From contig CAZIHO010000046.1 in assembly GCA_964538875.1 (NCBI GenBank), forward strand, positions 1 through 24,739: a stretch of 24,739 bases of DNA. The letters are read 5' to 3'. Both the position numbers and the translations under genes were made by a program. Every line of letters starts with the position of its first letter. Position 1 is the stretch's first letter. This DNA comes from CAZIHO01 sp964538875. GTDB lineage: Bacteria > Pseudomonadota > Gammaproteobacteria > Chromatiales > Chromatiaceae. Under the pieces are notes generated by a model that had not been told where the DNA came from, searched no databases, and was given only the letters and a program-made list of their open reading frames with translations. This document shows positions 15,840-23,492 of the stretch, in pieces.

Positions 15840-16715
15840 TTACATCCAGTAGACGAAAATAAACAGCCCCAGCCAGACCACGTCCACGAAATGCCAATAC
15901 CAGGCCACTGCTTCAAAGGCAAAGTGGTTGTGCAGGCTGAAATGCTGCTTCATGGCGCGGCCCAGGATCGACATCAGCATGATGGCGCCCAGGGTCACGT
16001 GGAAACCGTGAAAGCCGGTGAGAATGTAGAAGGTGGAACCATACACGCCGGACTTGAGGGTCAGGTTCAGCGCATGGTAGGCATGGCTATATTCCCAGGC
16101 CTGGAGCACCACGAACAACAGCCCCAAGCCGATGGTGAGGCCTAGACCCGCCACCAGTTGCCGGTGATTTTCCTTTTTCAATCCCCAATGGGCCCAGGTG
16201 AGGGTGGCGCCGGAGGTCAACAAAATCAGGGTATTGATAGCCGGAATGCCCATGGCGCCCATGGGGGTGAACTGTCCGCCCACCTGGCCGGGACCAGAAC
16301 TGGGCCAGGCCCACTTGAACTGGTTGTACAGCAGCTCATGGGTTACCCCCAAGTAGCCCTCGCCACCCAGCCAGGGCAGGGCAATGTTACGAATGTAATA
16401 GAGGGCGCCGAAGAAGGATAAAAAGAAAAACACTTCCGACGCGATAAACCAGAACATCCCCTGGCGGAAGGAACGATCCACCTGGGCGTTGTAGCAGTCG
16501 GACTGGTTCTCCCGGATGACGTCGCCAAACCAGCCGAAGAACATGAACGCCAGGAGTCCGCTACCGGCAGTGAACATCCAGGTGCCGAAACTGATGGCGT
16601 TGATCCAGAGGGCCAACCCGGCCAGCATCAGCAATACCGACAGCATGGCGGTGATCGGCCAGGGACTGGGATCCGGGATGTAATAATTGGCTTGTCCGTG
16701 GGCTGAACTGGTCAT
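15840..16715 (-). CDS. coxC: Cytochrome c oxidase subunit III
   Basis: Core structural subunit III of the aa3/caa3 oxidase, which stabilises the active site and proton uptake in subunit I. The 291-residue protein has seven predicted helices. Family landmarks include WFIASEVFFFLSFFGALYY, TLTWAHWGLKKENH, GFHGFHVTLGAIML and the C-terminal EAVAWYWHFVDVVWLGLFIFVYW stretch (given here by its ends, EAVAWYWHFVD and FIFVY). The ATG has a GAGGCAG site 8 nt upstream. It lies 53 bp after ctaG on the same strand. Confidence 0.96.
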   Translation of the reverse strand: MTSSAHGQANYYIPDPSPWPITAMLSVLLMLAGLALWINAISFGTWMFTAGSGLLAFMFFGWFGDVIRENQSDCYNAQVDRSFRQGMFWFIASEVFFFLSFFGALYYIRNIALPWLGGEGYLGVTHELLYNQFKWAWPSSGPGQVGGQFTPMGAMGIPAINTLILLTSGATLTWAHWGLKKENHRQLVAGLGLTIGLGLLFVVLQAWEYSHAYHALNLTLKSGVYGSTFYILTGFHGFHVTLGAIMLMSILGRAMKQHFSLHNHFAFEAVAWYWHFVDVVWLGLFIFVYWM

Positions 16716-16768
16716 GGATCTAGCTGCCTCATGGTTGAATTGGAAGATGGGGCCGATCAGTACAGGGA

Positions 16769-17329
16769 TTAATTTCCGGCGACCTGGTCCGCCGTGCTGC
16801 GCAGGAAGCTATAGGACAGGGTCAGGGATGGATAGTCCTCGGGCAGGTCCGGCGACACCACGAACCGCACCGGCATTTCCAGCCGTTCCCCGCCCGCCAG
16901 GGTCTGGCGCTGGAAGCAGAAACACTCCAGCTTGTTGAAATAAGCGGTGGCTTCCCAGGGCGCCACGCTGGGAATCGCCTGGCCGGTCACCGGCTGGGAC
17001 GAGCGATTCTCAGCCAAGAAGCGAATTTCGTAGGACTCCCCGGGATGCACCAACAGCTTCTGCTCCAGGGGCGCGAAGCTCCAGGGCAAGTCCGGATGCA
17101 CGGTACCATCGAACTTGACCGTCACCCAGCGTTCCTGGACCGGCGCCCCAGACTGCGCCACCGGCCCCTGGGCCGACCGCTGCCCCACCGAGGGACTCCC
17201 GGTCACCTGACACAGCAAGCCATACAGGGGCACCAGCGCGAAGCCGAAGCCAAACATAGTCACCGTCAGCCCGGACAACAGCAGCAGGGTTCGGCGATTC
17301 TTGCGCCGTAGGTCCGGGCTCGGCTCCAT
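16769..17329 (-). CDS. ctaG: Cytochrome c oxidase assembly protein CtaG/COX11
   Basis: Membrane-anchored copper chaperone that inserts CuB into subunit I. The 186 residues comprise a cytoplasmic N-terminus, one helix (about 14-38), C40 close to the membrane, and a periplasmic immunoglobulin-like domain with the copper motif C136-F-C138 in KLECFCFQRQTL. The ATG at 17329 is chosen because it overlaps the stop of the preceding small gene by one base (TGATG) and gives a normal length; the 30 extra upstream codons are antisense-like. The N-terminus, SPDLRRKNRR, is identical over 10 residues to that of the small protein encoded just upstream. Confidence 0.95.
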   Translation of the reverse strand: MEPSPDLRRKNRRTLLLLSGLTVTMFGFGFALVPLYGLLCQVTGSPSVGQRSAQGPVAQSGAPVQERWVTVKFDGTVHPDLPWSFAPLEQKLLVHPGESYEIRFLAENRSSQPVTGQAIPSVAPWEATAYFNKLECFCFQRQTLAGGERLEMPVRFVVSPDLPEDYPSLTLSYSFLRSTADQVAGN

Positions 17330-17478
17330 CAGCCGGTTCCCCGGCTCAGCAATTGGAACAGGCCTTTCCAGAAGGGCACCGAACTGAGCAGCATGAAGAG
17401 GGCGAATCCGCCCAACCACCAGGCGATGCGGCGATTCTTACGGCGCAGGTCTGGAGACACTTGGGTCTGGTTCGACAT
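17329..17478 (-). CDS. 49-residue membrane protein, putative small oxidase assembly protein
   Basis: A short gene between coxA and ctaG. It encodes a charged N-terminus (MSNQTQVSPDLRRKNRR), one hydrophobic helix (about 18-38, WWLGGFALFMLLSSVPFW) and a short tail. Its size and position match the small cytochrome oxidase assembly proteins annotated between coxA and COX11 in other proteobacteria; the function is not established. Start 23 nt after coxA and a TGATG overlap with ctaG argue that it is a real, co-translated gene. Confidence 0.72.
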   Translation of the reverse strand: MSNQTQVSPDLRRKNRRIAWWLGGFALFMLLSSVPFWKGLFQLLSRGTG

Positions 17479-17501
17479 ACTGGGCAAACTCCGTACCGCG
17501 C

Positions 17502-19109
17502 TCATCTGGCCAACTGGGGCGCCGTGGTCCAGCTATGGAAGGGGGGCGGCGAGCTCAGCTCCCATTCCAAGCCCTTGGCGCCCTCCCAGACCCGGGCCTC
17601 CGCCGGACGGCCGCCCCGGATGGTCTGGATGATGATATAGGCCAACAGCAGATGGCTGAGACCAAAGGCAAAGGCCGCCACCGAGGAGATCAGGTTGAAC
17701 TCGGTGAACATCAGGTTGTAATCGACGATGCGGCGCGGCATTCCAGCCAGGCCCAGGAAATGCTGCGGGAAGAAGGTGATGTTGAAGCTGATGACGTTAG
17801 TCCAAAAGAAGATCTTGGCTAGCCGTTCGTCATACATATGGCCGGTCCACTTGGGCAGCCAATAAAACACCCCAGCGAACAGGCCGAACACCGCCCCCGG
17901 CAACAGCACGTAATGGAAATGGGCCACCACGAACATGCTGTCTTGATATTGCATATCCGCCGGCACCACCGCCAGCATGACGCCCGTGAGTCCACCGAAG
18001 CTGAACATGAGCAGGATGCCCACTGCGAACAGCATGGGTGTTTCGAAGGTCATGGAGCCCCGCCACATGGTGGCGATGTAGTTGAACACCATCAGTCCCA
18101 CCGGGATAGAGATAATGATGGTGCCGATCATGAAGTAGCTGACCGCCCCCAGGGACATGCCGATGGTGTACTGATGATGGGCCCACACCACCATGCCGAT
18201 GGTGGCGATGGCGATCATGGCCCCCACCAGGGAGCCATAGCCGAACAGAGGTTTGCGGGCGAAAGTCGGGATGATGGCCGCCAGCACGCCGAAGGACGGC
18301 AGAATCAGGATATACACCTCGGGATGACCGAAGAACCAGAACAGGTGCTGGAACAGCACCGGGTCGCCACCGCCAGCGGCGTTGAAGAAACTGGTGCCGA
18401 AGTGGCGGTCGAACAGTAGCATGGTCACGCCGCCGGCCAGCACTGGCACCACCAGAATCAGCAGGAACGCGGTGACCAGCCAGGTCCAGACAAAAATCGG
18501 CATCTCCATCAGGCCCATGCCCGGCGCGCGCATGTTGAAAATGGTGACGATGATGTTGATGGACGCCAGCACCGAGGAAATCCCCAGCAGGTGGATGGCG
18601 AAGATCAGGAAATCCATGGACATGCCCACTTGCAGGGACAGGGGCGGATACAGGGTCCAGCCGGTGTTGATCTGGCTGCCGCCGCCGGGGAAGAAGGGCA
18701 CCACGAACGACAGGATCAGCATGGTCGCCGCCGCTGGCAGGATCCAGAACGATAGGTTGTTCATGCGCGGCAGGGCCATGTCCGGGGCGCCGATCATGAG
18801 CGGAATCATCCAGTTGGCGAGACCCGCCGCGGCCGGCATGACCGCGCCGAAAATCATGATGAGTGCGTGGTTGGTGACCAGATTGTTGTACAGATCCGGC
18901 TGCAACAACTGGATGCCCGGTAGAAACAACTCGGCCCGGATCGCCATGGCGCTGGCGCCGCCGAGAAACAGCATGATCAACGCGAATATCAGGTACATGG
19001 TCCCGATATCCTTGTGATTGGTGGAATACAGCCAGCGCTTCAATCCATGGGGAGCGCCGTGATCCTGGTCATGGCCATGATCCTGATGGGCGAGGGTAGC
19101 GGTCGACAT
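17502..19109 (-). CDS. coxA: Cytochrome c oxidase subunit I (A-type) with altered K-channel
   Basis: Catalytic subunit that reduces oxygen at the heme a3-CuB centre. The 535 residues include a His/Asp-rich cytoplasmic N-terminus (five His in residues 8-21), the low-spin heme ligands H81 and H399, CuB ligands H262, H311 and H312, heme a3 ligand H397, the cross-linking Y266 and E264 in HPEVY, D-channel entry D110 in GAPDMALPRMNN, and MPRR near the C-terminus. The K-channel motif usually reads PTGxKVF; here it is PVGLMVF, with V337 and M340 in place of Thr and Lys. The sequence remains otherwise close to Pseudomonas-type CoxA. The ATG is preferred over an upstream in-frame TTG (19127) because GGAAGAGGT lies 7 nt before it. 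It follows coxB by 25 bp. Confidence 0.95.
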   Translation of the reverse strand: MSTATLAHQDHGHDQDHGAPHGLKRWLYSTNHKDIGTMYLIFALIMLFLGGASAMAIRAELFLPGIQLLQPDLYNNLVTNHALIMIFGAVMPAAAGLANWMIPLMIGAPDMALPRMNNLSFWILPAAATMLILSFVVPFFPGGGSQINTGWTLYPPLSLQVGMSMDFLIFAIHLLGISSVLASINIIVTIFNMRAPGMGLMEMPIFVWTWLVTAFLLILVVPVLAGGVTMLLFDRHFGTSFFNAAGGGDPVLFQHLFWFFGHPEVYILILPSFGVLAAIIPTFARKPLFGYGSLVGAMIAIATIGMVVWAHHQYTIGMSLGAVSYFMIGTIIISIPVGLMVFNYIATMWRGSMTFETPMLFAVGILLMFSFGGLTGVMLAVVPADMQYQDSMFVVAHFHYVLLPGAVFGLFAGVFYWLPKWTGHMYDERLAKIFFWTNVISFNITFFPQHFLGLAGMPRRIVDYNLMFTEFNLISSVAAFAFGLSHLLLAYIIIQTIRGGRPAEARVWEGAKGLEWELSSPPPFHSWTTAPQLAR

Positions 19110-19134
19110 AGGGTTTACCTCTTCCAAACTAGAT

Positions 19135-20247
19135 TTAGCGGGCTGCCTTCACGTCGGCGGGTTGGACCAGGCCGCCACTGTTGCCCCAGGCATTACGCTC
19201 GTAGGTGACGATGGCCGCGATTTCCAAGTCGTTGAGCGAGTTCCAAGGCTGCATGGCGGTGCCCGCCTTGCCGTTCAAGACGATGCCCAGATGGTCCTTC
19301 ACCGGACCGACGGCGATCTTGCTGTCCTTGAGGGCCGGGAAGGCGGGTGGCAAGCCCAGACCGGTGATTTGGTGACAGGCGGAGCACTTGGAGTTGTAGA
19401 GATCCTGGCCTTTGCTAAACAGTTCCTCCTGGGACCAAGCCTTGTCGGCGCTGGCTTCAGCGGCCGCGGCCACCTTCAGGGCCTGCTGACCCTTGACCCA
19501 GGTATCGAACCGCTCCGGCGAAACGGCTTCCACCACCAAGGGCATACGGGAATGCCAGGTGCCGCACAGTTCCGCGCATTGGCCCCGGAACACACCCTCC
19601 TTGGTGATTTCCGCCCAAGTCTCGGTGACATAGCCGGGGATGGCGTCTTTCTTAAAGCCCAGTTCCGGCACCCAGAAGGCGTGGTTCACGTCCGCCGAGG
19701 TATGCAGGAACCGGATCCGCTTATGGGTGGGTAACACCAGCCGGTTATCCACGTCCCGCAAATAGAGATCACCGGCCTTGTCCTGGGGGGTATAGCGGCT
19801 TTCGATTTTGATGCCCTTATCCAGGTATTCAAACTCCCACCACCATTGATGGCCAATGACCTTTACGTCCATTAAATCCTGATCCTTCGGCACCACCCAA
19901 ATGCGTTCCAGGGTCTTCTGGGCGGAACCGGCGATGGTCAAGTCCACGCCCAGCACCAGCACCGGGACGATGACCCAGGACCAATTACCGAACCAGGTAC
20001 GATGGAACTCCTGGTCGGCCTGGTAACCCTTGTCCTTGCGGTGATGGGTGATGGAGTAGATGACCACCGCAAAAATGAGCACCAGCAGCACCGTGGCGAT
20101 GCGCATGGTCAGCATATGAACGTCGTAGATTTCCTGGGCCACTGGCGCCGCCGGCGGCGGAAAGTTGATGCCTAGTTCCGCCGTGGCGGCGCTAGTCCAG
20201 GCGCCGAGCAGGGCGGCCAGGGCCAAGGCGAGGGATTTCCGCGTCAT
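19135..20247 (-). CDS. coxB: Cytochrome c oxidase subunit II with fused C-terminal cytochrome c (caa3 type)
   Basis: Subunit II takes electrons through CuA. The 370 residues begin with a signal-like segment (about 1-23), then two helices (about 43-66 and 90-108). The cupredoxin domain has aromatic GHQWWWEFEY and the CuA ligands H189, C224, C228, H232 and M235 (GQCAELCGTWHSRMP). A Lys/Ala/Glu-rich linker joins a cytochrome c domain with CSACH (C288, C291, H292) and likely axial M332. The fused heme domain makes this a caa3-type subunit that can accept electrons directly from a membrane or periplasmic carrier. The ATG at 20247 is used; an adjacent TTG at 20250 is 9 nt from AGGAG and could be the real start, adding one residue. 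Confidence 0.95.
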   Translation of the reverse strand: MTRKSLALALAALLGAWTSAATAELGINFPPPAAPVAQEIYDVHMLTMRIATVLLVLIFAVVIYSITHHRKDKGYQADQEFHRTWFGNWSWVIVPVLVLGVDLTIAGSAQKTLERIWVVPKDQDLMDVKVIGHQWWWEFEYLDKGIKIESRYTPQDKAGDLYLRDVDNRLVLPTHKRIRFLHTSADVNHAFWVPELGFKKDAIPGYVTETWAEITKEGVFRGQCAELCGTWHSRMPLVVEAVSPERFDTWVKGQQALKVAAAAEASADKAWSQEELFSKGQDLYNSKCSACHQITGLGLPPAFPALKDSKIAVGPVKDHLGIVLNGKAGTAMQPWNSLNDLEIAAIVTYERNAWGNSGGLVQPADVKAAR

Positions 20248-20511
20248 CAAGGCTTTACACTCCTAGCTACTGAAATTGCCGGTCCGCCACCCCAATCGGG
20301 GGCAACGGGTCCTAGACCCAGGGCGCCGCCTGGAACCTGGGTCGTCCCCCAGGGTTGCTCGCCAACGGGAGGCGCGGTTGGTGCGCAGGTCCCCGCCTGA
20401 CTCCTCGCCATCCAGGCTTCTACACCCCCCATTCCGGTTTCCCTGGCGGATCCAATTCAGCAAATGACTGGGGTCTCTAGTCCTGGTGAGAACAAAACAC
20501 GGGACTTGGAA

Positions 20512-20523
20512 TACACCTGTGTA
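20512..20523. promoter_or_regulatory. Short inverted repeat, possible operator
   Basis: TACAC-CT-GTGTA, a perfect 5-bp dyad 48 bp from the FNR-type box on the coxB side. Too short to assign to a regulator. Confidence 0.25.
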
Positions 20524-20570
20524 GGGAGCCGCCGAAGCAGCATGGCGAAACAGGTTTCAATCCGTCTAGG

Positions 20571-20584
20571 TTGATCCAGATCAA
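20571..20584. promoter_or_regulatory. Perfect FNR/Anr-type binding site
   Basis: TTGATCCAGATCAA matches the consensus TTGAT-N4-ATCAA exactly and is a complete dyad. It lies 324 bp from the coxB ATG and 279 bp from the lpxD ATG, in the AT-rich centre of the divergent region. FNR/Anr proteins are oxygen-sensing regulators. A possible -10 (ACTAAT, 20630-20635) would place the box near -64 of the + strand operon, an activating class I-like position; control of coxB is equally possible. Confidence 0.62.
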
Positions 20585-20862
20585 TGAAAAACGCAATAGC
20601 CCGCAAGCAACATTGGAAAATCACCAATTACTAATCTATCCAGCCAGAGCTGGGGGTTTTTATCTTGATTCCTATTGAATAGCTTGTAATGGGAGCAAGG
20701 GGTGTTGGACCGGGGTAGCCCATCCGCCAGACTGCGCGACGGGGCCGGCTCCCGGTTGCGGCTAGCCGCCGGGGCCATGCGATACTAGGATTGACCCCAT
20801 GCCTAGGGCGGCCGGCCTGGAACACGCGGGCTTGGGGATAGGACTGGCGAGAAACCGAAGCG

Positions 20863-21993
20863 ATGAGCCGAACCACCCCCACGCTGGACGCCGCCCCCCT
20901 GGATTTGGCCGGGGTGGCCTGCTTGGTCGCGGGCACCCTAGTGGGGGATGGCTCGCTACCGGTGCGGGGCGTGGTGGGTCCCGGCGCGGCGGCCGGCCCC
21001 GACCAGTTGGCGCTGGTACTGAATCAAGCGGCGCTGGCCGCCCTGGCCCAATCATCGGCCCGCATCGCTCTGGTGGCCGGGGATCTGGCGCCGGCTGGGC
21101 TGGACGCCTACGTGACCGTGGACCGCCCCCGCTACGCCCTGGCCCGGCTGCTACCCCGGTTTGAGGTTCCACCCCGGCGGCCCCAAGGCATCCATCCTAG
21201 CGCGGTGGTGGAAGCCTCCGCCCAGATCGCGCCCGACGCTGCGGTCGGTCCTCTTTGTTACGTGGGGGAAAATGTCCTGATTGGCGCCGGCAGCTGCCTG
21301 CTGGCCCAGGTCACAGTCGGGGCGGACAGTCAGATCGGCGCCGACTGTCTGCTCCATCCGGGAGTACGGATCGGCGAGGGCGTCCGCATCGGCCGGGGCG
21401 TGCGCATCCATGCCAACGCCTGCATCGGCGGCGATGGCTTCAGCTTCGCCACCAGCCTGGACACCGGGCTGGAATCCGGCCGCCGAGGTCCGGCACCGGC
21501 TGATGGTCCCTGGGAACCCCTGCGCATTCCCTCCCTCGGCGGCGTCATCATCGAGGACGAGGTGGAAATCGGCGCCTGCGCCACCATCGACCGGGGGACC
21601 CTGGGCGACACCCGGGTGGGCCGCGCCACCAAGATCGACAACCTGGTGCAGGTGGGCCACAACAGCCGCATCGGCGACTGTTGCCTGATCGCCGCCCAAA
21701 CCGGCATTTCCGGCAGTTGCGAGATCGGCGACCGGGTCGCCATGGGCGGCCAGGTGGGCATCGCCGACCATTTGCGCATCGGTACCGGCGCGGTGCTGGC
21801 GGCCGGTGCCGGCGTTTCCGAGCATGTACCTCCCAAGGCGGTTTATATCGACATGCCGGCGGTGCCCTATGAGCGCTTCCGGGAGCGCTATCTGGCGGTC
21901 GGCCGGCTCAAGCGCCTGTTCCGGGAGGTAAACCGCCTGAAACAGCAAGTTCCCTCCTCCGGGTCCCACTGCGGGGACCCGGACGATTCCTGA
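20863..21993 (+). CDS. lpxD: LpxD-type UDP-3-O-acylglucosamine N-acyltransferase
   Basis: LpxD adds an acyl chain from acyl-ACP to the amino group of UDP-3-O-acyl-glucosamine in lipid A synthesis. The 376-residue protein is about 35 residues longer than E. coli LpxD. Residues about 20-95 resemble the N-terminal uridine-binding domain; about 105-320 are a long left-handed beta-helix of hexapeptide repeats (for example IGEGVRIGRGVRIHANA, VEIGACATIDRGTLGD). The catalytic His is H266 in LVQVGHNSRIGD. The C-terminus is a helical Arg/Lys-rich extension (YERFRERYLAVGRLKRLF). Context is unusual: instead of fabZ and lpxA it is followed by an ACP, a ketosynthase and lpxB. This suggests an accessory LpxD with its own acyl donor. 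The ribosome site is weak. Confidence 0.88.
   Translation: MSRTTPTLDAAPLDLAGVACLVAGTLVGDGSLPVRGVVGPGAAAGPDQLALVLNQAALAALAQSSARIALVAGDLAPAGLDAYVTVDRPRYALARLLPRFEVPPRRPQGIHPSAVVEASAQIAPDAAVGPLCYVGENVLIGAGSCLLAQVTVGADSQIGADCLLHPGVRIGEGVRIGRGVRIHANACIGGDGFSFATSLDTGLESGRRGPAPADGPWEPLRIPSLGGVIIEDEVEIGACATIDRGTLGDTRVGRATKIDNLVQVGHNSRIGDCCLIAAQTGISGSCEIGDRVAMGGQVGIADHLRIGTGAVLAAGAGVSEHVPPKAVYIDMPAVPYERFRERYLAVGRLKRLFREVNRLKQQVPSSGSHCGDPDDS
21958..21983 (+). promoter_or_regulatory. Perfect 10-bp hairpin at the 3' end of lpxD
   Basis: TCCGGGTCCC and GGGACCCGGA form a perfect 10-bp GC-rich stem with a 6-nt loop, ending 7 nt before the lpxD stop codon and 34 nt before the acp start. No T-run follows. 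It could act as a partial terminator, RNase-processing or stability element that sets different expression of lpxD and acp. Confidence 0.45.
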
Positions 21994-22017
21994 CCACCAT
22001 CCCGGTTTGAGATCCCC

Positions 22018-22263
22018 ATGAGCCAAGACATTCAGCACCGGATCATCCAGATCATCGCCAAGGAGGCCCAAATTGATCCAGAACGGCTGCGGCCGGAATC
22101 CACCATGGATGATTTCGACATCCCCTCCATCAGCCAATTCGAGGTGTTGTTCGCCATCGAAGAGGCGTTTGACGTGGAACTGCCCGAGGAACCCAAGGAC
22201 CTGACCCTGGGCGGGCTAGCCGCCGAGGTATCCCGGCTGGTGGCGGCCAAGGTCAAGACATGA
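22018..22263 (+). CDS. Dedicated acyl carrier protein
   Basis: An 81-residue acidic four-helix carrier. The phosphopantetheine attachment site is probably S37 in DIPSISQFEVLFAIEEAF, where the common DSL motif reads PSI; the helix II pattern (FEVLFAIEEAFDVELPEE) is otherwise typical. It lies 24 bp after lpxD and overlaps the ketosynthase start by ATGA, so it belongs to this operon and is not the general fatty-acid AcpP, which normally sits with fabD, fabG and fabF. I infer that it carries the acyl chain elongated by the next gene and used by LpxD, similar in concept to AcpXL of rhizobia. The altered residue before Ser may limit which partner enzymes recognise it. Confidence 0.88.
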   Translation: MSQDIQHRIIQIIAKEAQIDPERLRPESTMDDFDIPSISQFEVLFAIEEAFDVELPEEPKDLTLGGLAAEVSRLVAAKVKT

Positions 22264-23486
22264 GTCGAGCCCCGCGCCGGGTGGTCGTCACCGGACTCGG
22301 CTGTATCTGCGCCCTCGGCAACGACGTCACCGCCAGTTGGGCGGCGGCCCGGTCGGGTCAAGGCGGCATCGGACCCCTGACCCGGGTGGACCCCGCTAGC
22401 GTCAAATATCCCATCGCCGGCGAGGTGCGCGGCTTCCTGCCGGAACAGCGGATGGAGCCCCAATGGGTGCAGCGTCTGGACCGCTTCGCCCAGCTCGGCC
22501 TGGCGGCGGGTCAGGAGGCGGTGCGGGACGCGGGCCTGACCATCGACCGGGAGCTGGGCTTGCGCAGCGCGGTGGTGCTGGGCAGCGGCATCGGCGGCAT
22601 CGAGACCCTCAACGAGGGTTTCAAGCGGTTGTATGTGCAGCAGATCAACCGGGTCTATCCCCTCAGCGTGCCCAAAGTCATGCTGAACGGCGCGGTCAGC
22701 GCCCTGGCCATGATCCACGGCATTCGCGGCCCCGCGTTCGCGGTGTCCAGCGCCTGTTCCTCCTCCAACCATGCGGCGGCCCAGGCCCTGTGGCTGGTGC
22801 GCTCGGGCCAGGTGGACCTGGCCATCACCGGCGGCAGCGAGGCCAGCCTGACCCATGGCATGTTGAAGGGCTGGGAAGCGCTGCGGGTACTGGCACCGGA
22901 TGGCTGCCGGCCGTTCTGCCTGGAACGCCGGGGCGTGGTGCTGGGAGAAGGCGCCGGCATCCTGGTGTTGGAATCCCTGGACCATGCCCAGCAGCGGGGC
23001 GCCCGCATTTACGGGGAACTGGCCGGCTGCGGTCTGTCCAGCGACGCCGGCGACCTGGTGCTGCCGGACCCGGACGGCGCCGAGCGAGCCATGCGCAGCG
23101 CCCTGGAAGACGCTGGTCTGGCCCCGGAGGACATCGACTACGTGAACGCCCACGGGACCGGCACCCTAGCCAATGACGCGGTGGAGACCCGCGCCCTGCA
23201 TGGCGTGTTCGGCGCCCACGCCCGGCGCCTGGCGGTCTCCTCCACCAAATCCCTGCACGGCCACGCCCTGGGCGCCGCTGGCGGCATCGAGGCGGTGCTG
23301 ACCCTCAAGGCCATGCAGGAGGGACTCATCCCGCCCACCATCGGCTACGGCACGCCGGACCCGGAATGCGACCTGGACTATGTACCCAACCAGGCCCGCT
23401 CCCAGCCAATCCGCGCCGCCCTGTCCAATTCCTTCGCTTTTGGCGGCCTCAATGCCGTGCTCGCGTTCCGGCGGCTGACGGACTGA
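22260..23486 (+). CDS. Beta-ketoacyl-ACP synthase (KAS II/FabF-like)
   Basis: Condensing enzyme of 408 residues that extends acyl-ACP with malonyl-ACP. It has the thiolase fold and the full Cys-His-His triad: C166 in VSSACSSSNHA, H298 in NAHGTGTLAND, and H335 in TKSLHGHALGAAGG, with K330. The C-terminal NSFAFGGLNAVLAF glycine-rich loop is intact. The motifs NAHGTGT and SLHGH differ from housekeeping FabF as I remember it (NAHGTST, SMTGH), which points to a specialised paralogue, like those in lipid A very-long-chain or polyketide-type systems. It is translationally coupled to the acp by ATGA and followed by lpxB after 6 bp. No fabG, fabZ or enoyl reductase is present here, so those steps must come from the general pathway. 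Confidence 0.92.
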   Translation: MSRAPRRVVVTGLGCICALGNDVTASWAAARSGQGGIGPLTRVDPASVKYPIAGEVRGFLPEQRMEPQWVQRLDRFAQLGLAAGQEAVRDAGLTIDRELGLRSAVVLGSGIGGIETLNEGFKRLYVQQINRVYPLSVPKVMLNGAVSALAMIHGIRGPAFAVSSACSSSNHAAAQALWLVRSGQVDLAITGGSEASLTHGMLKGWEALRVLAPDGCRPFCLERRGVVLGEGAGILVLESLDHAQQRGARIYGELAGCGLSSDAGDLVLPDPDGAERAMRSALEDAGLAPEDIDYVNAHGTGTLANDAVETRALHGVFGAHARRLAVSSTKSLHGHALGAAGGIEAVLTLKAMQEGLIPPTIGYGTPDPECDLDYVPNQARSQPIRAALSNSFAFGGLNAVLAFRRLTD

Positions 23487-23492
23487 GGGGGC

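Larger units (their letters stand above)
20251..20862. other. Divergent intergenic region between coxB and the lpxD module
   Basis: About 610 bases without a convincing gene. The half next to coxB is GC-rich and contains a CCTGGG/CCCAGG hairpin (20336-20353). The middle (about 20485-20695) is markedly more AT-rich and holds a TACAC-CT-GTGTA inverted repeat and a perfect FNR-type box, so it is probably the regulatory core. ACTAAT at 20630-20635 could be a -10 for the + strand operon. No RNA gene was recognised. Confidence 0.5.

Noticed and set aside
20665..20692. TTGATT ... TAATGG as a sigma-70 promoter for lpxD
   Set aside because: The -10 match is poor and the spacer is 16 bp; not strong enough to list as a promoter.
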